DNA from: Planctomyces sp. SH-PL14 | Lineage (GTDB): Bacteria; Planctomycetota; Planctomycetia; Planctomycetales; Planctomycetaceae | Length of the DNA: 64,000 nucleotides | Reading direction: 5' to 3' | Assembly (NCBI RefSeq): GCF_001610835.1 | Contig: NZ_CP011270.1 | Span: 6,900,001-6,964,000 of the forward strand | Shown here: in pieces, positions 36,078 through 45,411 of the stretch | How the letters are laid out: each line of letters starts with the position of its first letter | Numbering within the stretch: the stretch's first letter is position 1 | Made by a program: the position numbers and the translations under genes | The notes under the pieces: generated by a model | Told to the model about the DNA's origin: nothing | Seen by the model: the letters and a program-made list of their open reading frames with translations, nothing else | The model's database searches: none

Positions 36078-36809
36078 ATGCTGCAGGGACTCTATTCCGC
36101 TGCCAGTTCGATGGATTCGGCCGATCTGCAGCACGCGATCATTTCGCGGAACCTGGCGCACGCCAACGTGCCCGGCTTCCGGCGGATGCTCGTGCACCAG
36201 CAGACATCCGGTTCCTCCGGAAGCGGACAGTCCGGAGACGCGTCCGACCAGGGGCAGGGGGAAGCGAAGATCGCCGTCGACTTCAAGCCGGGGGCGATCC
36301 AGCAGACCGGCCGCGGTCTCGATCTGGCCCTGATGGGGGACGGCTTCTTCTCCGTCAACGGTCCCAACGGTCCGCTCTACACCCGGAACGGCTCGTTTCA
36401 CATCAATCCCGAGGGAACCCTCGTGACGACCGAAGGGCTCCCGGTCCGCGACGACGGCGGCAGCCCGATCCAGATCCCCAACACCTCCAGCGAAATGGAA
36501 GTGGCGATCTCCGAGGGGGGACAGGTGATGGTCAAGGGACGGTCGGTCGGCGTCATTGGACGCTACGCCTTCCCTGATCCGAACGTGCTGGTGTCGCAGG
36601 GGACCACGCTGTTCGAGGCCCCGCCCGACGTCACCCCCAACTCGATCGACACCCAGGTCGGGACGGGAATGCAGGAAGGCTCGAATGTCGTTCCGGCGAC
36701 GGAGCTGGTCCTGATGATTTCCGGCATGCGGCAGTACGAAGCCGCCCAGCGGATGATGCAATCGATCGGAACCGCCCTGCGGGAACGGATCCAACTGGAG
36801 GGCAAGTGA
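36078..36809 (+). CDS. flgF: Flagellar rod protein FlgF
   Basis: The product is 243 residues of the FlgF/FlgG rod family. The N-terminus (MLQGLYSAASSMDSADLQH) and the degenerate rod motif ISRNLAHANVPGFRR are followed by GRGLDLALMGDGFFSVNG and the C-terminal VPATELVLMISGMRQYEAAQR. Its position directly before flgG (1-bp gap) marks it as FlgF. GGGGAGG precedes the ATG; an upstream in-frame start at 36042 adds 12 atypical residues. It opens the plus-strand block that runs to flgL. Confidence 0.92.
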   Translation: MLQGLYSAASSMDSADLQHAIISRNLAHANVPGFRRMLVHQQTSGSSGSGQSGDASDQGQGEAKIAVDFKPGAIQQTGRGLDLALMGDGFFSVNGPNGPLYTRNGSFHINPEGTLVTTEGLPVRDDGGSPIQIPNTSSEMEVAISEGGQVMVKGRSVGVIGRYAFPDPNVLVSQGTTLFEAPPDVTPNSIDTQVGTGMQEGSNVVPATELVLMISGMRQYEAAQRMMQSIGTALRERIQLEGK

Positions 36810-36810
36810 G

Positions 36811-37596
36811 ATGCTGAGAGCGCTCTACACCAGCGCCACCGGGATGCGAGCCCAGGAAACGCTGATCGACAACACGGCGAACAATATCGCCAACGTGAAC
36901 ACGACCGGCTTCAAACGGAGCCAGTTGAACTTCGCCGACCTGCTGTACACCACGTCCCGCGCCGCCGGTACGGAGGTCGCGACCGGCCAGGTCTCGCCGA
37001 CGGGACTCCAGATCGGCAGCGGGGTCCGGGCCGTGGGAACCACGAAGTCGTTCCTGGCCGGCGTCGCCGAACAGACCGGGAACCCCCTCGATGTCATGAT
37101 CGTGGGGGACGGATTCATCAAAGTGGAGCTCCCCGGCGGGGAGTTCCGGTACACGCGGGACGGATCGCTCAAGCGGGACCAGACCGGCCAGCTCGTGACC
37201 GGCGACGGATATCGCGTCTTCGGCGGCCTGACGATCCAGGACGGGACCACGAACATCACGATCGGGACCGACGGGACGATCTCGGGGATCGGTCCGACGG
37301 GCGATCCGGTGTCGATCGGAAACCTCCAGCTCGCCCGGTTCCTCAATCCCGCGGGACTCAGCAGCGAGGGGGGCAACCTGTACCGGGTCACCCCCGCGTC
37401 GGGCCCGGAGAACCTGGGAACGCCCGGCCTCAACGGCCTCGGCACCATCCTGCAGAACCATCTGGAGAAGTCGAACGTCCAGGTGGTCACGGAGCTGATC
37501 TCGCTGATCACGGCGCAGCGGGCCTATGAAGTGAACTCCCGGGCGGTCCGGGCCGGCGATGAGATGCTCTCCACCACCAACGACATCGTCCGGTAG
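36811..37596 (+). CDS. flgG: Flagellar distal rod protein FlgG
   Basis: The product is 261 residues, exactly the usual FlgG length. Signatures are MLRALYTSATGMRAQETLID, the rod motif NTANNIANVNTTGFKR, GNPLDVMIVGDGFIKVELPGG spread over residues about 90-110, and the C-terminal EKSNVQVVTELISLITAQRAYEVNSRA. FlgG forms the distal rod. Spacing of 1 bp to flgF and 11 bp to flgA indicates one transcript. Confidence 0.97.
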   Translation: MLRALYTSATGMRAQETLIDNTANNIANVNTTGFKRSQLNFADLLYTTSRAAGTEVATGQVSPTGLQIGSGVRAVGTTKSFLAGVAEQTGNPLDVMIVGDGFIKVELPGGEFRYTRDGSLKRDQTGQLVTGDGYRVFGGLTIQDGTTNITIGTDGTISGIGPTGDPVSIGNLQLARFLNPAGLSSEGGNLYRVTPASGPENLGTPGLNGLGTILQNHLEKSNVQVVTELISLITAQRAYEVNSRAVRAGDEMLSTTNDIVR

Positions 37597-37607
37597 GGAA
37601 GGATCCC

Positions 37608-38675
37608 ATGAAGGGGCGACCAGTTCAGCACGGAAGCGTTCTGCTCCTCCTGGCGATCTTCGCCGGGGAGGCCTGGGCCGGACCGCGCGCCGTCATTTCG
37701 CTCCGGGACGAATGCTCCGCTCCGGAGACGATCGTCGCCATCCGGGACGTGGCGGATGTCCGCTGCCCCGACGCCGCGGTCCGCCGGCGGCTGGAGGCGA
37801 TCGACCTGTGGGAGTTCAAGGGGCCCGACGAAGTCGAGGCTACGATCCCCGTCGGCCTGCTCCAGATGCGGCTCCTGCTGGCGGGCGTCCCGCTCGACGA
37901 AGTCACCTTCACCGGTATGGACTCGGCTCATGTCCGGCTGTCGGGGAACCGGCTCGCAGCCGCCTCCCGCCTGACGCCGGACGGCAAGACCGCCATGTGC
38001 CCGCTGACGGACCTGATGCTGGAGGAGCGGCTGACGCTCCAGATCGCGCACCGCCTCGAGCTTTCGCCGCAGGACGTCCGGCTCCAGCTGACCGCCCCTT
38101 GTCTGGCGCGGGCGTTGCCGGCGAACGTCGTGGGAACGATGGGCATTCTCGAACTGACGGTCCTCGATCGGCCCGAGCCGGGACGGGTCCCGGTCGGCGT
38201 CCGCGTGCTCCAGGACAACCGGGTCGTGGCCCGGCTGCAGACGCAGGTCGACCTGGCCCTGCGGCTGCCGGTCCTGGTGGCCCGTCAGCCCCTCGTGCGG
38301 GGGACACTCCTCGATGAGAACGTCGTCGACGAACGACTCGACTGGGTGACGCGGAACGAGCCGCGCCCTCGCAAGGAGAGCGCCCTCGGCAGCCGCGTTA
38401 ACCGCGACCTCGGCGAGGGCTACCTGCTCAAGATGTCCGACTTCTCGCGAAAGCCCGAAGTCCCCGCCGCCAGCGCCGCGGAGTTCGCCGTCCGCTCGCG
38501 GGACAAGGTGCAGATGACCGCCCGCAAGGGGCCGCTCGTCGTCGTCCTCCGGGGAGCCGAAGCGCAGCAGCAGGGGCGTGTCGGCGAGTGGATCAGCGTG
38601 AAGAACCTGGAGTCGAACCGGATTGTCACCGCCAAGGTCATCGGCCCCGGCGAGGTCGAGATTCCGCTCCAGTAG
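37608..38675 (+). CDS. flgA: Flagellar P-ring assembly chaperone FlgA
   Basis: The product is 355 residues, longer than the enterobacterial protein (about 220). Residues 1-24 are a signal peptide (GSVLLLLAIFAGEAWA). The C-terminal SAF-type domain has RQPLVRGTLLDENVVDERLDW, DLGEGYLLKMSDFSRKP, and the terminal beta region GPLVVVLRGAEAQQQGRVGEWISVKN, then NRIVTAKVIGPGEVEI. FlgA assists FlgI polymerisation in the periplasm. It lies between flgG and flgH, a common order. The N-terminal 130 residues are an extra region. Confidence 0.93.
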   Translation: MKGRPVQHGSVLLLLAIFAGEAWAGPRAVISLRDECSAPETIVAIRDVADVRCPDAAVRRRLEAIDLWEFKGPDEVEATIPVGLLQMRLLLAGVPLDEVTFTGMDSAHVRLSGNRLAAASRLTPDGKTAMCPLTDLMLEERLTLQIAHRLELSPQDVRLQLTAPCLARALPANVVGTMGILELTVLDRPEPGRVPVGVRVLQDNRVVARLQTQVDLALRLPVLVARQPLVRGTLLDENVVDERLDWVTRNEPRPRKESALGSRVNRDLGEGYLLKMSDFSRKPEVPAASAAEFAVRSRDKVQMTARKGPLVVVLRGAEAQQQGRVGEWISVKNLESNRIVTAKVIGPGEVEIPLQ

Positions 38676-38704
38676 CGGAACCGTTTCAGGGAGGGGAGGG
38701 GATC

Positions 38705-39331
38705 ATGTCCTACGGAAAGCTCATCGCGGCCGCGGTCGCGCTGGCGGTCGTCTGGTGCGGCACCGACGTCCGGGCCCAGAACCTGTGGCAGCGGCGCAGC
38801 ACCACGCAGGGATTCCTGTTCTACGACACCCAGGCCCGCCAGGTCGGCGACCTCCTGACGATCGTCGTCCGGGAAGATTCGAGCATCCAGAACACCGACA
38901 ACCGCGGGATGAAGAAGCAGACCGGCCTCAAGAGCGCCTTCTCGCTCGCGGGGGCGGCCGACGGCGGCTTCGCCTCGCAGGAGTCGACCGCGTCGGCGAG
39001 CGAGGCCCTGACCTCCGACCGTTCGATGAGCGGGAGCGCCAGCTTCCGCAGCCAGCGGGCCTTCACCGACATGATGACCGTCACCGTCACCGACGTCCTC
39101 CCGAACGGCAACCTGATCGTCCGCGGCTCGCGGGACATCGAGATCCAGGGGGACATCCGGACCCTGGTCGTGACCGGCGTGGTCCGCAGCTACGACGTGG
39201 GACCGGACAACACCGTGAACTCCCGCCTCGTCGGCGATCTCCGGACGGCGTACCTGGGGAACGGCCAGGAGCAGGCCTTCACCCGGCAGGGCTGGGGTGG
39301 CCGGATCGCCAACAAGCTCTGGCCATTCTGA
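38705..39331 (+). CDS. flgH: Flagellar L-ring protein FlgH
   Basis: The product is 208 residues. The signal segment ALAVVWCGTDVRAQ may be lipoprotein-like (Cys18). Family features are RQVGDLLTIVVREDSS, FTDMMTVTVTDVLPNGNLIVRG, IQGDIRTLVVTGVVR, and the conserved end QGWGGRIANKLWPF. FlgH forms the outer-membrane L-ring, so the cell has a Gram-negative-type outer membrane. The start at 38705 follows GGGAGGGGATC. flgI follows 79 bp downstream. Confidence 0.96.
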   Translation: MSYGKLIAAAVALAVVWCGTDVRAQNLWQRRSTTQGFLFYDTQARQVGDLLTIVVREDSSIQNTDNRGMKKQTGLKSAFSLAGAADGGFASQESTASASEALTSDRSMSGSASFRSQRAFTDMMTVTVTDVLPNGNLIVRGSRDIEIQGDIRTLVVTGVVRSYDVGPDNTVNSRLVGDLRTAYLGNGQEQAFTRQGWGGRIANKLWPF

Positions 39332-39410
39332 GTCGTCTCCCGAACGTCAGCGGACCATCGACCGGCTCCTTCGAACCATTTTGTCCTCCTTCCCACCCTG
39401 CGAGCGTGCC

Positions 39411-40547
39411 ATGAAATCGATCGGCGGACCTCTCGTCTGTCTGGCCGCCTGCGTCCTCGCCCTGGCGGCGGAGACCTGTTCCGCGGCCGGAACGCTCGTG
39501 CGGGTGAAGGACATCACGCGCGTTGAAGGAGAGCGGGAGAACGTCCTGGTCGGGCTGGGGCTCGTCACCGGTCTCCAGGGGACCGGGGGGAAGAACCCGA
39601 TCACCCGCGAGTTCATCCTCAACCTGACGCAGAAGTTTGGGATCCGGGCAGAGCCTGAGTTGATCGCGCGGCTCCGCAACGACACGGCGGATAAGTCGGA
39701 CAACACTTCCGTCGTCGTCGTCATGGCGAACCTCCGTACCGGCCGGAAGCCCGGTGAGCGGATCGACATCCTCGTTTCCTCGATGGATGACGCCAAGAGC
39801 CTCAACGGCGGCGTCCTCCTCCCGACTCCGCTCGTCGCCGTCGACGGGCAGGTCTACGCCCTCGGCTCCGGGCCGGTGACGATCGGCGGCTTCACCTTCA
39901 GCGGCGAGGCGGCCTCGGTCCAGAAGAACCACCCCACCACAGGGCGGATCTCGAACGGGGCGACGGTGGAGAAGGAGACGTTCGCCGAGCCGCTCGCTCC
40001 CGGGCGGATCCAGCTGCTGCTGCTCAATCCGGACTACGAGACCGCGCGGCGGATCGCCGGAGCGACCAACTCCAAGTTCCCCGGGACCGCCGGAGTCCTC
40101 GACTCGGGGACCGTGCAACTTGTCCCGCCCCCGGCCTGGAACGGTGTCGTCCGTGACTTCGCCGCGGAGGTGCAGCAGCTGACGGTCATTCCGGACAACG
40201 TCGCCCGGATCATCATCAACGAGCGGACCGGGACCGTCATCATCGGCGAGAACGTGCGGATCGCCCAGGTCCTCATCAATCACGCCAACCTGGCGATCTC
40301 GACCGCCGAGACCCCCGAGGTCTCGCAGCCCGCTCCCTTCAGCGAAGGGGAGACGACGGTCGTTCCGCGGACAACGGTCGACGTCATCGAAGAGAAGAAG
40401 CCGCTCACGATCATTCCGGAAACCGCCACGGTCAACGATCTGGCCCAGGCGCTCAACGCCCTCGGCGTCAGTCCCCGCGACCTGAGCTCCATCTTCCAGC
40501 AGCTCAAGGAATCGGGCGCGCTGCAGGCAGAGCTCGAACTCAAGTAA
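39411..40547 (+). CDS. flgI: Flagellar P-ring protein FlgI
   Basis: The product is 378 residues with a signal peptide (1-25, ending TCSA). Family features are VRVKDITRVEGERENVLVG, GLVTGLQGTGGKNP, VASMDDAKSLNGGVLLPTPL-like text (here VSSMDDAKSLNGGVLLPTPL), GPVTIGGFTF and IPDNVARIIINERTGTVIIG. FlgI forms the ring in the peptidoglycan layer. It lies between flgH and the flgJ-like gene. Confidence 0.97.
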   Translation: MKSIGGPLVCLAACVLALAAETCSAAGTLVRVKDITRVEGERENVLVGLGLVTGLQGTGGKNPITREFILNLTQKFGIRAEPELIARLRNDTADKSDNTSVVVVMANLRTGRKPGERIDILVSSMDDAKSLNGGVLLPTPLVAVDGQVYALGSGPVTIGGFTFSGEAASVQKNHPTTGRISNGATVEKETFAEPLAPGRIQLLLLNPDYETARRIAGATNSKFPGTAGVLDSGTVQLVPPPAWNGVVRDFAAEVQQLTVIPDNVARIIINERTGTVIIGENVRIAQVLINHANLAISTAETPEVSQPAPFSEGETTVVPRTTVDVIEEKKPLTIIPETATVNDLAQALNALGVSPRDLSSIFQQLKESGALQAELELK

Positions 40548-40611
40548 GCCGCACCTGTCCCCGTCCCCGTCCCAGCCCACGCCGCGATTGCTCCCCACGG
40601 AGGGAACCTTC

Positions 40612-40923
40612 ATGAATCCCCTGTCATCCGTCCTGCCGGCCGGTTCGTACGACGCCGGGCTCGGTCTCAGCGGCAAGTCGGAAACCGAAGCGGCGAAGCA
40701 GCTCGAGTCGCTGTTCGTTTCGCTGCTCCTCAAGGAAATGCGGCAGACGATCGGCTCGGAAGACGGGTTTGCCGGAGACAAGTCCGACACGATCGGCGGG
40801 CTGTTCGACCAGTACATGGGCGAACACATGGCCGCGGGGGGGGGCCTGGGGATCGCCGACTCGCTCCGCGGCGCGCTGCTGCGGGATGCGGGGGGCGCTG
40901 GAGTGGGAGGAAGCGGCACGTGA
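40612..40923 (+). CDS. flgJ: FlgJ-type rod-binding protein (N-terminal domain only)
   Basis: The product is 103 residues. It contains only the rod-binding domain: AAKQLESLFVSLLLKEMRQTIG, then FDQYMGEHMAAGGGLGIADSL. The C-terminal peptidoglycan hydrolase domain of enterobacterial FlgJ is absent, so a separate muramidase must open the wall. AGGGAACC precedes the ATG. The stop overlaps the GTG of the next gene (GTGA). Confidence 0.9.
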   Translation: MNPLSSVLPAGSYDAGLGLSGKSETEAAKQLESLFVSLLLKEMRQTIGSEDGFAGDKSDTIGGLFDQYMGEHMAAGGGLGIADSLRGALLRDAGGAGVGGSGT

Positions 40924-41426
40924 GCTCGATGACGCCTCGCAACGAACTGTCGGCCCTCGCGGACGAGAGTCAGGTCCTCCTGGCGGCGGAGATCGAACAT
41001 CTCTCCGCGGTCCGGGACTGGCTGCAGCGAATCATCACGGTCCAGACCGACCGGGAAGTCGCGCTGGCGATCCCGCGTCTCGAGGAATCGGCCCGCGCGG
41101 TCGGCGAGAAGCGGCGGCGGTTCCGGCAATCACTCGGCCGCGCGCTGCGGCTGCCGCCGGCGGAGTGCGGCATGGGCGCCCTCCTGGAGCGGCTGCCGGC
41201 CGAACGGCGGGCGTCGCTGGCGACCGCCCGCTCCCATGCGCTGTGGCTGGCGAATCAGGTGGGCCGGCTGACGCGGCTCGCCCGGATGCAGGCCAATGAC
41301 CTGGCGAACTGCCTGGGGCTGCTGCTCTCGTCCGGCTCGGGACCGTCGCCGGTTGTCGAGCGGTACGACGGGCGGGGACTGCGGACGCAGTCGCACCGGG
41401 CCACCCTGCTGAACGATCGGTGCTGA
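40920..41426 (+). CDS. flgN: FlgN-like export chaperone for FlgK/FlgL
   Basis: The product is 168 residues from a GTG that overlaps the flgJ stop; an ATG three codons later is possible. The sequence is helical: [23 protein letters not shown], then ARAVGEKRRRFRQSLGRAL, then VGRLTRLARMQANDLANCLGLLL. This matches the FlgN layout. Its place just before flgK supports the call, because FlgN carries FlgK and FlgL to the export gate. Sequence conservation in this family is low. Confidence 0.8.
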   Translation: MSSMTPRNELSALADESQVLLAAEIEHLSAVRDWLQRIITVQTDREVALAIPRLEESARAVGEKRRRFRQSLGRALRLPPAECGMGALLERLPAERRASLATARSHALWLANQVGRLTRLARMQANDLANCLGLLLSSGSGPSPVVERYDGRGLRTQSHRATLLNDRC

Positions 41427-41429
41427 GCC

Positions 41430-43400
41430 ATGCTGGAATTCAACATCGCACTCTCGGCATTGCGGGCCAGCCAGCGGGGGCTGCAGGTCACCGCGAACAA
41501 CCTCGCCAACTCGGCGACGCCGGGCTACCACCGCCAGTCGCTCGTTCTGACCGAGAGCAACCCGATTCGTGTCCAGGGGCTGAACCTGGGGACGGGGGTT
41601 ACGGTCGAACGGATCAACCGCGCGCGGGCCGCCCTGACCGAGGTGACGCTGAACGCCGTCTCCTCGCAGCAGGGGACCGCCCAGGCGCGGCTCGACACGC
41701 TCCAGAAGATCGAGTCGCTCTTTGCCCCGGGGGACGGGAGCATCCACGCGGAGCTCGAGAACTTCTTCACACAGCTCGATCAGCTGGCGACGAATCCCGG
41801 CGACGTGACGATCCGCCGCGGAGTCGTCCAGGGGGCGCAGGGGATCGCCCGTTCGCTGAACGCGATTGCCGATGGGCTCAGCGATCTCCAGCAGGACCTC
41901 GACACGACGATCGACGAGCAGGTCGATCAGGTGAACACCCAGATCCGCCAGGTCGCCGATCTGAACGCCAAGATCGCCGTCGCCAAGGGGCAGGGGGGGG
42001 ATCCCAACGATCTCCTCGACATGCGGGACCAGATCCTCAAGGAGCTCTCGAACGTCATCGACGTCCGGGTGATCGAGGCCCCCAACGTTCCGGACACGGT
42101 CTATCTTGCCGGGGGGAGCGTCGTCTTCAGCACGACCCCGGTCGATATCGAGCGGACGACGCTGTCGGACGGAACGACGCAACTCGTCCGGCCTCCTTCG
42201 ACGCAAGCCCTCACGATCCCCACCGGAAGCCTCGCCGGCCTGCTCGAAGCCCGGAACGAGCTCGTCGGCTTCGCCAGGGAGCAACTGAACGAGTTCTCGC
42301 AGACCTTCATCCGCTCCGTCGACTCCATCCACGCCGCCGGCCTGGGTCAGGGGGGGGCGCAGAACCGCTACGACAGCTCGCGCCCCGTCGGCAGCGTGAC
42401 GGCGCCGCTGGCGCAGGCCGGGACCGCCTTTCCCGTTTCGAAAGGCTCCCTCTACGTCGGTGTGACGAACCAGTCGACCGGCGTGCGGACGGTCCACCGG
42501 GTCAACTACGACCCGGCGGTCGACAGCCTGAACGACATCGCCGCCCGGCTGGGGACGGTCCCCAACGTCCAGGGGCTGACGCAGTCGGCCGCGGGGTCGC
42601 TGTCGATCGTCGGGGACGTCGGTTACACGGTCGACTTCGCCGGGCAGTACCCGAGCGACCTCCACACCACCGCCTGGACCGGCACCAGCAAGGCGACCTT
42701 CAGCGGCGCGTACTCCGGAACGGCGAACGAGCAGTACACGTTCGCCGTCAACGGCTCCGGCCGCGTCGGCGTCGATGCCGGACTGTCGGTCGATGTCTTC
42801 AACACGGCGGGAGAGCGGATCGCGACGCTCGACGTCGGGAGCGGCTACTCGCCCGGCAGTCCGCTGACCCTGCCGGGAGGCGTGAAGGTCCAGTTCTCGG
42901 CCGGGACGATCACCGGGGGTGAATCGGGGACGGCCGCGATGGTCCGGAACTCGGACAACGGCGGTCTCCTCTCGGCGCTCGGGATTAATTCGCTCTTCAC
43001 CGGCGCGGGGGCGGGCGATCTGGCGGTCCGCCAGGAGATCGTCAGCGACCCGAGCCGCCTTTCGGCCGGCCAGTTTGCCGTCTCGGGCGACAACGGGGCG
43101 GCCAAGCTCCTCGCGCAGCTTCGCACGACCGACCTGTTCGGCGGGGTGCAGTCGGCGGAGGAGTACCTTTCCGATCTGACCGCCCTGCAGGCGTTCCGCT
43201 CGCAGGACGCGAAGAACCAGGTCTCGAACCTGGAAGGGGTGACCGCCCGGCTGGAGGCGGAGCGGGACGGCGTGTCGGGGGTCGACACGAACGAGGAGCT
43301 GATGAACATGCTCCAGTACCAGCGGATGTTCCAGGCGGCGTCCCGGTTCATGCTGACGGTCAACGACACACTGCAGGAGCTCATGTCCGTGATCCGGTGA
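41430..43400 (+). CDS. flgK: Flagellar hook-associated protein 1, FlgK
   Basis: The product is 656 residues. The N-terminus has FNIALSALRASQRGLQVTANNLANSATPGYHRQ read over residues 3-35, the rod/hook motif. Further features are GVTVERINRARAAL, LENFFTQLDQLATNPGD, VDQVNTQIRQVADLNAKIA and LLDMRDQILKELSNVI. The C-terminus EELMNMLQYQRMFQAASRFM is typical. FlgK is the first hook-filament junction protein. The enlarged central region (about 330-550) is Gly/Ser-rich. It begins 3 bp after flgN. Confidence 0.97.
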   Translation: MLEFNIALSALRASQRGLQVTANNLANSATPGYHRQSLVLTESNPIRVQGLNLGTGVTVERINRARAALTEVTLNAVSSQQGTAQARLDTLQKIESLFAPGDGSIHAELENFFTQLDQLATNPGDVTIRRGVVQGAQGIARSLNAIADGLSDLQQDLDTTIDEQVDQVNTQIRQVADLNAKIAVAKGQGGDPNDLLDMRDQILKELSNVIDVRVIEAPNVPDTVYLAGGSVVFSTTPVDIERTTLSDGTTQLVRPPSTQALTIPTGSLAGLLEARNELVGFAREQLNEFSQTFIRSVDSIHAAGLGQGGAQNRYDSSRPVGSVTAPLAQAGTAFPVSKGSLYVGVTNQSTGVRTVHRVNYDPAVDSLNDIAARLGTVPNVQGLTQSAAGSLSIVGDVGYTVDFAGQYPSDLHTTAWTGTSKATFSGAYSGTANEQYTFAVNGSGRVGVDAGLSVDVFNTAGERIATLDVGSGYSPGSPLTLPGGVKVQFSAGTITGGESGTAAMVRNSDNGGLLSALGINSLFTGAGAGDLAVRQEIVSDPSRLSAGQFAVSGDNGAAKLLAQLRTTDLFGGVQSAEEYLSDLTALQAFRSQDAKNQVSNLEGVTARLEAERDGVSGVDTNEELMNMLQYQRMFQAASRFMLTVNDTLQELMSVIR

Positions 43401-43454
43401 TGGAGCGCCCATCGCCGCGGACCCGGCCCTTCCGGCCGGCCGGAGGAGGAAACC

Positions 43455-44891
43455 GTGACCTTTCGAGTGACACAATCCGGACTCTATTCGAGCGCCCTGC
43501 GGAACCTGCGCAAGCAGACGACGTCGCTCGGCCGGCTCCAGGAGCAGATGCTTTCCGGGAAGCAGCTGCTGACCCCGTCGGACGATCCGACGGCGGCCAA
43601 GACGATCATCCTGCACAAGTCGGCCATCGGGAAACTCGAGTCGCGGCTGACCTCGATCGGGACCGCCCGGAACTGGCTCTCGCAGGGGGAGGTCCAGCTC
43701 ACCGACGCGCAGGAGATGATGACGCGGGCCAAGGAGATTGCGCTCGCCGGCCGTCAGTCGACCGATCCGACGGAGCTGCGGACCCTGGCGGCCGAAGTCG
43801 ACCAGATCCTGGGGCGGATGGTCTCGATCGCCAATACCAAGGACCAGGGCCTATACCTGTTCGGTGGAAACCAGTCGGACGCGCAGCCCTACTCGATCCA
43901 GAACGGCCGGGTCGTCTACGGCGGCGGGTCCCAGGGGGTGTCGGTCTCGTCGGGAGACGGTGTCGACCTCCCGATGATCCTGTCGGGAAGCGACGTCTTC
44001 ACGAACTCCGCCCGCGGCGCGACGATCATTCTCGGGAACACCGGCCTCAAGCCGGGAAGCGGGACCGACAGTGGCGTCGGGCAGTCGTCGATCCTGATCC
44101 GGAACACCTCCACGACCTTCGCGGGGGGCTCGGGGATCGCGAGCGGAACGGGAGCCGCGGCGGGCGACACGGTGCTCGGGGCGGTCGGGACGCACACGCT
44201 GACGATCCGGGACGAAAGCGGCACCGGCGCCTACGGGACGATCTCGATCAACGGCGGTCCGGAGGTTCCGTTCACGAACGGGGACACGAACCTCAAGCTC
44301 CAGGGGGCTCAGGGGGAAGTGGTCTATGTGAACACGACCGCGATCACCGCCGGCTTCAACGGGACTGTCGGCGTCGGGGGGGACGGAACGATCTCCCTCG
44401 ATGGCGGGGTGACCGAGGTTCCGCTGACCTACGCCACGAACGTCCAGCTCCAGGATCCGGCGACGGGGCAGGTGACGAACCTCGATACCTCCGCGGTCCG
44501 GGTCGCGGGGACGGCCCAGGCGGAATACACGGGGACATCGGACGTTTTCAGCACGCTCTCGGAGCTCCGGGACACGCTTCTTAACGCGTCGAACCTCCCG
44601 TCGGGGGAGCTGCAGCAGGCCTTCACACGGCGGATCGGCGACATCGACCGGCTGGCGGACCACATGTACGACGTCCGCGGTGAGCTGGGTGTCGTCCAGC
44701 TCCAACTCGACAAGCTCCAGACCCGGACCGAGGACCTGCGGCTGGCCACGAAGCAGTCGTTGTCCGACGTCGAGCAGGTCGACGTGACGGACGTCGTCGT
44801 CAAGCTCCAGGAGGCCCAGAACCAGATGCAGTTTGCGCTGGCGGCGGTCGCCCGGCTCAATGACGTCAGCCTCCTCAATTACATGCAGTGA
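43455..44891 (+). CDS. flgL: Flagellar hook-associated protein 3, FlgL (enlarged)
   Basis: The product is 478 residues, well above the roughly 300-320 of enterobacterial FlgL. The start is a GTG preceded by GGAGGAGGAAACC. The flagellin-like N-terminal domain has LRKQTTSLGRLQEQMLSGKQL and PSDDPTAAKTIILHKSAIG; the C-terminal domain has TEDLRLATKQSLSDVEQVDV and LQEAQNQMQFALAAVARLND. A Gly/Thr-rich beta region of about 200 residues is inserted in the middle (about 170-360), likely surface exposed. It ends the main flagellar block 3. Confidence 0.95.
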   Translation: MTFRVTQSGLYSSALRNLRKQTTSLGRLQEQMLSGKQLLTPSDDPTAAKTIILHKSAIGKLESRLTSIGTARNWLSQGEVQLTDAQEMMTRAKEIALAGRQSTDPTELRTLAAEVDQILGRMVSIANTKDQGLYLFGGNQSDAQPYSIQNGRVVYGGGSQGVSVSSGDGVDLPMILSGSDVFTNSARGATIILGNTGLKPGSGTDSGVGQSSILIRNTSTTFAGGSGIASGTGAAAGDTVLGAVGTHTLTIRDESGTGAYGTISINGGPEVPFTNGDTNLKLQGAQGEVVYVNTTAITAGFNGTVGVGGDGTISLDGGVTEVPLTYATNVQLQDPATGQVTNLDTSAVRVAGTAQAEYTGTSDVFSTLSELRDTLLNASNLPSGELQQAFTRRIGDIDRLADHMYDVRGELGVVQLQLDKLQTRTEDLRLATKQSLSDVEQVDVTDVVVKLQEAQNQMQFALAAVARLNDVSLLNYMQ

Positions 44892-45007
44892 TCCGGTCGG
44901 CCGGTGTCCGACGTTGCGGACCGTCAACGTGGGTCGTTGCCTTTTGGCAACCGGCGTGTCGGTTTTCGGCCACATCCGGTTAGAATTCGGGCGTGAAGGA
45001 GCCCGCC

Positions 45008-45391
45008 ATGAAGTCCCCCTCATCCTCTCCATCCCCATCCGCCGAACCCATTCGGCGGCTCGATGCCGCTCCTCCCGCGGGGGCGAGCGCGGTGACGCGT
45101 CCGCACTTCGAGATCACGACCGGGGCGGTGTGGGGCCGGCTTCACGAAGCGGCGATGCGGGACAATGTCGACCTTCGCGACCTGGGGGAAGCGGCGGCGA
45201 TGTATCCGGCGGTCCGGGATGGGATTCTCCGCGTGGCGAACTGTGTGGAGCCGGGGCCGTTGCGTCCGTTTGATGATGTGACGCGGGCGATGGTTTTTAT
45301 GGGGCTGCGGCGGTTGCGGGCGTTGTTTGCGGAGCGGGTGGAGGAGTTGGCAAGTGAGGAACCGGCCCGGTCTGATCGCGTACGGGCCTGA
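45008..45391 (+). CDS. Short HDOD-like protein
   Basis: The product is 127 residues. AAGGAG lies 7 nt before the ATG at 45008, a strong ribosome-binding site. After a Ser/Pro-rich lead, DNVDLRDLGEAAAMYPAVRDGILRVAN and FDDVTRAMVFMGLRRLRALF resemble the first part of an HDOD domain ('l...p.l...ilr.aNs', then 'Ai..lGl..l'). It is far too short for a whole domain (about 190 residues). It could be a partner or decoy of HDOD proteins, or a remnant. It follows flgL by 116 bp. The assignment is by pattern only. Confidence 0.6.
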   Translation: MKSPSSSPSPSAEPIRRLDAAPPAGASAVTRPHFEITTGAVWGRLHEAAMRDNVDLRDLGEAAAMYPAVRDGILRVANCVEPGPLRPFDDVTRAMVFMGLRRLRALFAERVEELASEEPARSDRVRA

Positions 45392-45411
45392 TCGCCGCGA
45401 TGCTCAACCCG

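Noticed and set aside
44936-44951. Hairpin GTTGCC-TTTT-GGCAAC after flgL
   Set aside because: Only a 6-bp stem and no T tract after it; not supported as a terminator.
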